The position numbers and the translations under genes are program-made. A stretch of 9,986 nucleotides of DNA, from contig CAKQDG010000084.1 in assembly GCA_934219025.1 (NCBI GenBank), positions 1-9,986 on the forward strand, written 5' to 3'. Each line of letters opens with the position of its first letter. Position 1 is the first letter of the stretch. This DNA comes from an uncultured Prevotella sp. GTDB taxonomy: Bacteria; Bacteroidota; Bacteroidia; Bacteroidales; Bacteroidaceae. Of the stretch, positions 1-6,531 are shown in pieces. The notes beneath the pieces were generated by a model that saw nothing but the letters and a program-made list of their open reading frames with translations, was not told where the DNA came from and did no database searches.

Positions 1-653
1 GGAAGCATCTTTGCCTCGCCCTCAGAGCGGTAGACGGTGAAGAAGTTGTTAGGCATGTGGTAGGCGTTGATTTCGCCCACAGGGATGATGAGCTCACCAG
101 CCTTGATGTTGAACTTGCCGCCCCAGAAAGCCTTGTTTATCCAGAACTGCTCCAGCGCAACCTCGCCGCCGCGCTCTGTTTCAGCCTCGTATTCGCCGCT
201 TTCGTCAGCGTCAATCTCAACGGCACTCTCCGTTCCGCCGTGTTCAAACTCTATCTCCATGCCCATTGTCCATCCATGGCCGAAGTCATAGCCCAGGTTA
301 AGGGTAACGTGAGGCAAGTCGAAACGTCCGTGGCTCGGATCGTCCTTATAAGTCTGAGGGTCGCGGTAGCGGTTGAAGTGCTGACTGTAGAAGTTGCGGC
401 TCATCACGGCCTCACCGTATCCGCCGATAGAAAAGCGGGAAAGAGCCTTGGCAAGTTTCCCCACCTGGCATCCGTTGTCTCCCTGGTCAGCTTTGTCCAA
501 ATTAATGTTTGTTTCGTCAAGTTTTACACTCGGTTCATTAAGTTTCGAAATTGAATTTTCAGTATCTTTGCTCGTTTCGCCGGTTGTTTCAGCCATCGCC
601 GTGGCAGAAAGTCCGCACGAAAGAAGTGCTGAAAGAATAATATTCTTGTTCAT
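1..653 (-). CDS. Porin-like outer-membrane beta-barrel protein, N-terminal part (runs off left edge)
   Basis: The minus strand is open from an ATG at 653 to the window edge, giving 217 codons with no stop; the 3' end lies outside. The protein begins MNKNIILSALLSCGLSATAM and has a classic signal peptide, with a likely cut after Ala21 (TAMA|ET). A polar linker follows, then an amphipathic part starting near residue 70 (RFSIGGYGEAVMSRNFYS), with stretches such as HGRFDLPHVTLNLGYDFGHG, EIEFEHGGTESAVEI, GGEVALEQFWINKAFWG and GELIIPVGEINAYHMPNNFF. Alternating aromatic and polar residues suggest outer-membrane beta-strands. I recognise the pattern from conserved Bacteroidales porin-like proteins of unassigned substrate; a relation to phosphate-selective porins (OprO/OprP-like) is possible but unproven. 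The start lacks a Shine-Dalgarno and is preceded by AT-rich sequence, as is usual in this phylum. The coding DNA is visibly more GC-rich than the 1255-9396 genes, which suggests high expression. The longer plus-strand frames here are antisense shadows. Confidence 0.85.
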   Translation of the reverse strand, partial: MNKNIILSALLSCGLSATAMAETTGETSKDTENSISKLNEPSVKLDETNINLDKADQGDNGCQVGKLAKALSRFSIGGYGEAVMSRNFYSQHFNRYRDPQTYKDDPSHGRFDLPHVTLNLGYDFGHGWTMGMEIEFEHGGTESAVEIDADESGEYEAETERGGEVALEQFWINKAFWGGKFNIKAGELIIPVGEINAYHMPNNFFTVYRSEGEAKML

Positions 654-773
654 AATATATATTTATTGTTTGTTTCTTTTAAGCAAGCAGACTGAGAAGA
701 AATCTTATTTGCCTGACATTCCTGAATTTTCTTTTTTTACATTTGTTATAAAACAATGATTAAAAATCGAGTG

Positions 774-805
774 CAAAAGTATAAAGATGCTGAATTTTGG
801 GCAAT
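774..805 (-). promoter_or_regulatory. Bacteroidetes-type promoter for the porin-like gene
   Basis: Read on the minus strand, 781-774 is TACTTTTG, an exact match to the -7 consensus TAnnTTTG. 805-802 is ATTG, a partial match to the -33 TTTG, with a 20-bp spacer (consensus about 19). Transcription would begin near 767-770, giving a leader of about 115 nt before the ATG at 653. The leader holds a small imperfect hairpin at 740-758 (seven pairs, one bulged T, four-base loop) and an AT-rich, Shine-Dalgarno-free run into the start codon. Confidence 0.6.
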
Positions 806-1203
806 ACTCACTTTTTGGGATTTTTATTTCAAGACATAGATAGTAAATTATGGGTATAAACGACATTCCGGCTTACTTTATTCTAATATGAGATATTTTG
901 GCTTTACGAAAGTTTGGAGAGAAACCTTTAGATTCACCTTATTATATATGAGAATAATGAATGTATTTTGAAAACAAACAATGCCTTTGAAGCATTTATG
1001 AGAAAATTCCAACATATTTCTAATAAATAATGAGTATTAGATGGCAAGAGTGTTAAGACAAGAGTAAGCAGCTTCTTTCTGATAATCATCATTATGTTAA
1101 GTAGATAATTTAAAGACTCAACTTTCTTTATTTTTCATTCCATTAGCAGTCAATAGAGAGAGAAAAAAAATCTTCATTCTAAATTCTTTATACGTGACAA
1201 AAG
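806..1203. other. AT-rich intergenic region without a recognisable gene
   Basis: About 400 bp between the two divergent promoters, dense in stops in all frames and without any protein motif I recognise. It contains a perfect 7-bp inverted repeat, TCTAATA at 1019-1025 and TATTAGA at 1035-1041, around a 9-base loop. It also has an imperfect direct repeat of the form TTATT(N)ATATGAGA near 878-893 and 939-953, and degenerate copies of the downstream heptamer near 1171-1190. No exact TTTG-N19-TAnnTTTG pair was found inside it. It may simply be spacer DNA. Confidence 0.5.
1019..1041. repeat. Short AT-rich inverted repeat
   Basis: TCTAATA (1019-1025) pairs perfectly with TATTAGA (1035-1041) around a 9-base loop. 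It has no GC-rich stem and no T-tract, so it does not look like an intrinsic terminator. It could be a regulator-binding palindrome or chance in AT-rich DNA. Confidence 0.35.
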
Positions 1204-1204
1204 A

Positions 1205-1236
1205 ATTCTTCATTCTTCATTCTTCATTCTTCATTT
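1205..1236. repeat. Tandem heptamer repeat (attcttc), four perfect copies plus a partial
   Basis: Four head-to-tail perfect copies of attcttc occupy 1205-1211, 1212-1218, 1219-1225 and 1226-1232, and a broken fifth copy begins at 1233. Degenerate relatives (tcttcattct, aaattcttta) lie about 35 bp upstream, as though the array was once longer. The array covers the place where the -33 element of the downstream promoter should be and runs into the spacer, so changes in copy number would alter the sequence at -33 in 7-bp steps. Confidence 0.9.
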
Positions 1237-1250
1237 TATTTGTAACTTTG
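1220..1250 (+). promoter_or_regulatory. Promoter candidate for the DUF5686-addAB gene set
   Basis: TAACTTTG at 1243-1250 matches the Bacteroidetes -7 consensus TAnnTTTG, and the surrounding TGTAACTTTGCA is identical to the box upstream of rplU at 9521-9532. At the standard 19-bp spacing the -33 position (1220-1223) reads TTCT, inside the heptamer repeat, so the -33 element is weak. The box ends only four bases before the GTG start at 1255, which puts the expected transcription start at about the start codon. Confidence 0.6.
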
Positions 1251-1254
1251 CATT

Positions 1255-3258
1255 GTGAAGAAACTACTAATACTTTTCTTATTGCTTTTTGCTGAAATAA
1301 ATGCATGGACGCAAATAAGCAGAATTGGACCATCGGCCAGAAACGAACTGCTAAGAACCGTTACTGGCTTTGGGGAAAGTATGCAGAAAAAACAGAAAGA
1401 CACACTGACGACAAACTTATATGTGAGATACAAAATCCACGTGGAAAAAAGGAACCCCACACTCCTCGTCGTACCTTCAATGTATCCAGTGGCAAACGGC
1501 GAAAGACAGTTTGCCGGAGAGTCATTCTCGGAATTGAAAATATATAAAGGGAAAACAACTAAACTTAGTGTATTGGCAAGCAAAGGAAATATTCCACAAA
1601 ACAAAAAAGTGTTTTCTATAATGAAAACTCTCTTTGTTCCAAACGTTTACGCCGAAACAATATACAATGGCTTCATACTTTCACCATGTAATTTCCATAA
1701 CAAAAGACTCTATAAATACATTATTGCATCGCTCTCTGACGGACGAATTGAGATGGTGTTCAGACCAAGAGTGAAAAACGCGCAACTCGTTAGCGGAAAG
1801 GCTATTATCGACAGGGAAACGGGAAAAATACTGTATGTAACTTATCGTGGCGAACTCGACATGCTTGAGTTTAAAACGAAATTGCAAATGGACGGCGAAG
1901 CTGATAAAATTGCGCCTGTCTATAGTGAAACGGAAATGAAGTTTAAGTTTATAGGCAATGTTGTAAGTGGTATCTATAAAGTGTTTTACGGTGTAGAAAA
2001 TGCTTACACGAATGGTTTGAATTGCAAGAAAAGCTCTGATACCTTGATCGACAAGCTACGCCCTTTGCCAATAGATGAGGAAATGGCTAATATATATAAA
2101 AAACAAGAAGACAAAACAAACACCGACAAAAAGACGGGAAAAAAAATCATTGGGGCTTGGGGGGACTATTTTATTGACAGAATCAACGGGAATTTCGGAA
2201 CAAAATCTCAAGGAACTTACAAAGTCTCACCTATTTTTAATCCTCTTTATATAGGATACAGCAGCAATAAAGGGGTTACCTACAGAATGAAACTTAGCGG
2301 CAGGTATGATTTCTCAGACAATTCTGGTGTAGCGCTAACGGTGAACTTGGGATATTCGTTCAAACAAAAACAACTTTACACGAAAATTCCCTTTAGTTTC
2401 CAAATGAACAAATGGCTTTCGGTAGAGACTGAATTCGGAACAGGCAACAGGATTACCAGTTCTGATGTTCTCGATAAGATAAAAAACGAAAAGTTCGACT
2501 CCATCAGGTGGGACGACATGAAACTGGACTATTTCAAGGACATGTACTGGAAAGTGCGGACAAACGTAAAACTCGGGAAAAAGTGGAACGCCAGACCGGG
2601 AATAATTTATCATAGGCGTTCCGCCGTGGACAAAGCGGGGTTCAAGCTCTCTGACGAACCCACGGAATACAGGTCGTTTGCCCCTACCCTACAGATTCAG
2701 TTTCAGCCCCTACCCGACGACGCCCCCGTGGTCACGTTCGACTATGAACGAGGAATCAAGGGCGTGATGAAGTCGAAGATGGACTACGAAAGGATTGAAA
2801 CCGATTTGGCGTGGAAACGACGTATGCACAGTATGAAAATCCTGTCGCTAAAAACAGGTTTCGGCTTCTATACGTCGAGAAGCAAAAATGACTACTTTCT
2901 TGACTATACAAATTTCAGATACGAAAACGTGCCCGGAGGATGGGACGATGACTGGACGGGCGACTTCCAGCTTCTGAACAGCAACTGGTATAATGCTTCG
3001 AAATATTATGTGAGAGAAAACCTTACATACGAGTCGCCAATGATGGTTTTCTCAAAACTACCCCTCGTGGGAAGATACATCGAAACGGAACGAATCTATG
3101 CAAATGTGCTCTTTGCCGAACACATAAATCCCTATGTGGAATTCGGATACGGACTCACAAACAAAATCTTCTCTGCCGGTATATTCTGTGCCACCGCAAA
3201 AACAAAATTTGAAGGATTTGGAGTTAGGTTCGGACTTGAACTGTTTAAAGATTGGTAA
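1255..3258 (+). CDS. DUF5686-like outer-membrane protein, GTG start
   Basis: 667 aa. Residues 1-20 (MKKLLILFLLLFAEINAWTQ) form a signal peptide, with a likely cut after Ala17 or Gln20. Residues about 140-210 (LSPCNFHNKRLYKY, then a strand-rich stretch with an SGKAIIDRETG turn) and the C-terminal half resemble the Bacteroidetes DUF5686 family. The C-terminal half includes FNPLYIGYSSNKGVTY at 328-343, FDYERGIKG at 495-503, a KLPLVGRYIETER segment at 601-613, PYVEFGYGLTNKIF at 626-639 and the final GFGVRFGLELF. That half is probably a beta-barrel. Family members usually carry an N-terminal carboxypeptidase-regulatory-like domain, which I do not see here, so this is a short version. The molecular role of DUF5686 is unknown to me. 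The GTG at 1255 is chosen because the frame is closed by a TAA at 1243 and the next in-frame ATG (residue 43) would delete the signal peptide. The gene leads addA by 21 bp, so co-transcription is likely. Confidence 0.8.
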   Translation: MKKLLILFLLLFAEINAWTQISRIGPSARNELLRTVTGFGESMQKKQKDTLTTNLYVRYKIHVEKRNPTLLVVPSMYPVANGERQFAGESFSELKIYKGKTTKLSVLASKGNIPQNKKVFSIMKTLFVPNVYAETIYNGFILSPCNFHNKRLYKYIIASLSDGRIEMVFRPRVKNAQLVSGKAIIDRETGKILYVTYRGELDMLEFKTKLQMDGEADKIAPVYSETEMKFKFIGNVVSGIYKVFYGVENAYTNGLNCKKSSDTLIDKLRPLPIDEEMANIYKKQEDKTNTDKKTGKKIIGAWGDYFIDRINGNFGTKSQGTYKVSPIFNPLYIGYSSNKGVTYRMKLSGRYDFSDNSGVALTVNLGYSFKQKQLYTKIPFSFQMNKWLSVETEFGTGNRITSSDVLDKIKNEKFDSIRWDDMKLDYFKDMYWKVRTNVKLGKKWNARPGIIYHRRSAVDKAGFKLSDEPTEYRSFAPTLQIQFQPLPDDAPVVTFDYERGIKGVMKSKMDYERIETDLAWKRRMHSMKILSLKTGFGFYTSRSKNDYFLDYTNFRYENVPGGWDDDWTGDFQLLNSNWYNASKYYVRENLTYESPMMVFSKLPLVGRYIETERIYANVLFAEHINPYVEFGYGLTNKIFSAGIFCATAKTKFEGFGVRFGLELFKDW

Positions 3259-3279
3259 ATTATAAAAGAAACTGTATTT

Positions 3280-6200
3280 ATGAGTGAGCTGACGGTTTAC
3301 AAAGCAAGTGCGGGAAGCGGAAAAACATTTACCCTTGCCGTGGAATACATTAAATTCCTGATAAAAGACCCCTTGAGTTATAGAAACATTCTTGCCGTGA
3401 CTTTCACAAACAAAGCCACTGACGAGATGAAAATGAGAATACTCGGACAACTTTACGGCATTTCTCATTCTCTGCCCGACTCAGAGGACTATCTGAAAAA
3501 AATCATGGAGGAAACGGGGACTGACGAGCCAACCGTGAGAAATGCTGCCGCATTGGCCCTCACGCAGCTCGTGCATAATTACGACTATTTTCATGTACAG
3601 ACAATTGATACTTTCTTTCAGAGCGTGTTGAGAAATCTTGCCAAAGAACTTGACCTTTCGGCTAACCTGAAAATAGAACTTAACGACACAAAAATTGAAA
3701 CGCTGGCGGTAGACGCCATGATTGAAGAGCTCGACCGAAAGTCTTCGCTCTTTTCATGGCTACTGAGATTCGTGATGGAAAATATCGACGACAACAAAGG
3801 TTGGGACGTGGTAAAGGCGGTAAGGAAATTCGGATTGAAAATCTATGATAATGATTACCGTAACGACAGCGTGAAACTGAATTCAAAGTTAGCTGAAAAG
3901 GATTTCTACGACAAGTTTACAAAGCAACTCACACTGATGAAAAAAGAACTAAAAGATAAACTTGTCAATGTGAATGATGAATTTCTGAAAACTCTTGAAG
4001 AAAACGGATTGCAACTGTCAGCATTGAAAGGAGGAAATAATATTGCAAGTTATTTCAGAAAGCTTGTGGGCGATGACTTGAGCGACAAGAACTGCCTGAC
4101 AGTAACCGTGAAAAATTGTTTGGCAGACGAGCAAAACTGGGTGAAGAAGAGCGACAAACATAGCGACAGACTCATACCGATAGTTACTGAAAAACTAATG
4201 CCGTTGATGAAAATGGGCGAAAATCTGCGTAAAGAAGCAAAATTCACTCTTTCTTCGGTGGATGCTACGCTACAGAACCTGAGAAATATGCTTATGCTCA
4301 ATGATATTGAAAAAAAAGTCAGGGAGATGAATTCTGAAGCTAACCGTTTTCTGCTGAGCGACACACAATATCTGCTCCATAAAATGATAAGCGACTCTGA
4401 CTCTCCATTCATATTCGAGAAAATAGGAACACGACTACAACACATCATGATAGACGAATTTCAGGACACAAGCACCGTTCAATGGCAAAACTTCAAAATT
4501 CTACTTGACGAGTGCATGAGCCACGGCAACAGTGCGTCGGTGAACAACCTCATCGTGGGTGATGTGAAACAGAGCATCTACAGATGGAGAGCAGGAGACT
4601 GGCAACTGCTTGGAAATATTGAAGACAGTTTTAGCAGAGATGTACTAGATGTGAAGAGGCTGAACACGAATTTCCGTTCGGCACATAACATCGTTGCTTT
4701 TAACAATATATTCTTTAAGACTGCCGTAAAACTTGAAGTTGAAAAGGAAAAACTTACAGATTCTGTTCTTGCTGAAAAAATAAATGAAGCATACAGCGAT
4801 GTGGAACAGAAGATCAACAAGCAAAACACAGAGGGGCTCGTTAGAGTGAAACTATTGCCCGCCGATGAATACTACACAGACAATACTATATCTGAGATTG
4901 AGTCTATAGTGGACGAGTTGCTCTTGCAGGGAGTGAAACAGAGCAATATTGCAATATTGCTGCGCAACAAAAAATACATTCCTCTGATTGCCAATTATTT
5001 TACTGAAAACCGGCCAGACATCAGCATTGTGAGCGACGAGGCATTCCGACTTGACCACTCCACCGCAATTAATACTATCGTGGCTGCTTTGAGACTTCTG
5101 TATTCGCCAGACGACAGTGTTACGAGATTTTGTCTCGTGAAATATTACCAGCGTTTTATCCTCGAAAACAAATGTGAAGACCTCGACATGATGGATGAAG
5201 AAAATATAGAAAAACTCTTGCCTGAGGAATATGTAAAGGGATGCGAAGAATTGAAAAAACTGCCCCTGTATGATCTTGCGGAAAAAATATTCAGCATATT
5301 CTGTATCGATCGGCTGGAGGGCGACAGCGCGTATGTATGCGCATTCTTCGACAGTCTGTCCTCTTATATCAGCGATATGTCGGCTGATGTGGTTGGGTTT
5401 CTGAAAGACTGGGACGACAATCTGCACTCTAACAAAATCCAATCCGATGAAGCTGCTGGCATCCAGATGATGAGTATACACGCAAGCAAGGGACTGGAGT
5501 TTGACAATGTGATAATCCCATTCTGTGACTGGATGCTGGAAAGGTTCACCGATTCGTATATATGGGGGCACCCCACACAGGCTCCATACAATGAGCTACC
5601 TATCCTGTCGATGAAATACTCTCCGAAGTTAAACGACTCTGTCTACTCTGACGACTACAGAAACGAACACATGCAGAATACGATGGACAATCTGAATCTG
5701 CTATACGTGGCTTTTACAAGAGCAGGGAAAAACTTGTTTGTTATGGGGAAAAGAGATTCGTCAAAAACAAGATCAATGCTGATACAAAACTCTATCCAAA
5801 CTATTTCCGAAGAGCTTGAAGGAGCTTGGGTTGAAGGTGTGGAAGATCAGAATGAATGCATTGATTTCTGTTTCGGCGAATTTATGCCGAGTAGAGAGAA
5901 AAACGAAAAAGAATCGGAGAACGTGTTTCTGAAAAGCAGCAAAAGGGAACCTGTAAAAGTGAACAGTCATGAAATACCCGTTGTGTTTCGGCAAAGCAAC
6001 AAAAGCAAAGACTTTGTTGACGAAATCGCGGGGGAAGCAAATGACAGAAATCAGAAAAGGCAGTCGTATGTAAAAATCGGCAACGTGTTACATCTTGTTT
6101 TCTCAAACATCCATACTGCAAACGATATAGACTCCGTGCTTGACAAGTTTGAAGCTGAGGGTGTGCTTTATGGCAACGACCTTGACCGCAATCTCGTACA

Positions 6201-6519
6201 GAAGATGCTGAAAGAATATCTGTCGGCAGACAAAATGGTGGCAGACTGGTTTTCCGGCAGATGGACACTCTACAATGAATGCAGCATCTTGAGTATTAAT
6301 GAAGCAACGGGGACAGTGGAAACGAAACGCCCGGATAGGGTTATGAAAGACGGAGACACGATTGTCGTGGTAGATTTCAAATTCGGCAAGATGCATGAAT
6401 CCTACAATGCTCAAGTGGCTGAATACATGAGGCTGATTGAAAATATGGGATACAAAGACGTTAAAGGCTATATATGGCTCGTAAACGAAAGAAAAACAAT
6501 TGAAGTAAAAAAAGATTAA
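3280..6519 (+). CDS. addA: AddA/RecB-like ATP-dependent helicase-nuclease (UvrD family)
   Basis: 1079 aa superfamily 1A helicase with a C-terminal nuclease, the motor subunit of an AddAB-type double-strand-break resection enzyme in the cytoplasm. Helicase motifs appear in order: Walker A ASAGSGKT (9-16); FTNKATDEM (42-50); QTIDTF (107-112); Walker B IMIDEFQDTS (389-398); motif III GDVKQSIYRWRAGD (427-440); motif IV LNTNFRS (461-467); motif V MMSIHASKGLEFD (730-742); motif VI LLYVAFTRA (807-815). The nuclease follows with the RecB/AddA arrangement: His938 in GNVLH, Asp1019 in RPDR, Asp1032 and Lys1034 in VVDFKFGK, and QVAEY (1045-1049). All expected catalytic residues are present, so both activities should be intact. 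Length is near that of other AddA proteins. The start is six residues before the conserved YKASAGSGKT and has no Shine-Dalgarno. The gene sits 21 bp after the DUF5686-like gene and 12 bp before addB. The gene symbol is by family and neighbour; Bacteroidetes versions are often labelled exonuclease V subunit beta. Confidence 0.93.
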   Translation: MSELTVYKASAGSGKTFTLAVEYIKFLIKDPLSYRNILAVTFTNKATDEMKMRILGQLYGISHSLPDSEDYLKKIMEETGTDEPTVRNAAALALTQLVHNYDYFHVQTIDTFFQSVLRNLAKELDLSANLKIELNDTKIETLAVDAMIEELDRKSSLFSWLLRFVMENIDDNKGWDVVKAVRKFGLKIYDNDYRNDSVKLNSKLAEKDFYDKFTKQLTLMKKELKDKLVNVNDEFLKTLEENGLQLSALKGGNNIASYFRKLVGDDLSDKNCLTVTVKNCLADEQNWVKKSDKHSDRLIPIVTEKLMPLMKMGENLRKEAKFTLSSVDATLQNLRNMLMLNDIEKKVREMNSEANRFLLSDTQYLLHKMISDSDSPFIFEKIGTRLQHIMIDEFQDTSTVQWQNFKILLDECMSHGNSASVNNLIVGDVKQSIYRWRAGDWQLLGNIEDSFSRDVLDVKRLNTNFRSAHNIVAFNNIFFKTAVKLEVEKEKLTDSVLAEKINEAYSDVEQKINKQNTEGLVRVKLLPADEYYTDNTISEIESIVDELLLQGVKQSNIAILLRNKKYIPLIANYFTENRPDISIVSDEAFRLDHSTAINTIVAALRLLYSPDDSVTRFCLVKYYQRFILENKCEDLDMMDEENIEKLLPEEYVKGCEELKKLPLYDLAEKIFSIFCIDRLEGDSAYVCAFFDSLSSYISDMSADVVGFLKDWDDNLHSNKIQSDEAAGIQMMSIHASKGLEFDNVIIPFCDWMLERFTDSYIWGHPTQAPYNELPILSMKYSPKLNDSVYSDDYRNEHMQNTMDNLNLLYVAFTRAGKNLFVMGKRDSSKTRSMLIQNSIQTISEELEGAWVEGVEDQNECIDFCFGEFMPSREKNEKESENVFLKSSKREPVKVNSHEIPVVFRQSNKSKDFVDEIAGEANDRNQKRQSYVKIGNVLHLVFSNIHTANDIDSVLDKFEAEGVLYGNDLDRNLVQKMLKEYLSADKMVADWFSGRWTLYNECSILSINEATGTVETKRPDRVMKDGDTIVVVDFKFGKMHESYNAQVAEYMRLIENMGYKDVKGYIWLVNERKTIEVKKD

Positions 6520-6531
6520 AGAAATCGTAAA

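Noticed and set aside
57..759. Plus-strand open frames of 165, 74 and 121 codons
   Set aside because: They lie antisense to, or overlap the leader of, a clear minus-strand signal-peptide porin gene and show no protein-like motif; the minus-strand frame has coherent protein sequence from ATG to the edge.
1019..1041. Inverted repeat as an intrinsic terminator
   Set aside because: The stem is only 7 bp and AT-rich with no following T-run, and no gene ends near it.
1205..1236. Heptamer array as a CRISPR array or replication iterons
   Set aside because: Units are 7 bp with no spacers, and no rep or cas gene is nearby; it is a simple tandem repeat.
1303..1547. Alternative plus-strand frame starting MDANKQNW as the true gene start
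   Set aside because: It is out of frame with the 667-codon gene and ends after 80 codons, while the GTG frame encodes a proper signal peptide and continues to 3258.
4852..5571. Minus-strand open frame of 239 codons inside addA
   Set aside because: It is antisense to conserved AddA helicase sequence, has no ribosome-binding site or recognisable domain, and its composition is that of a reverse-complement shadow.
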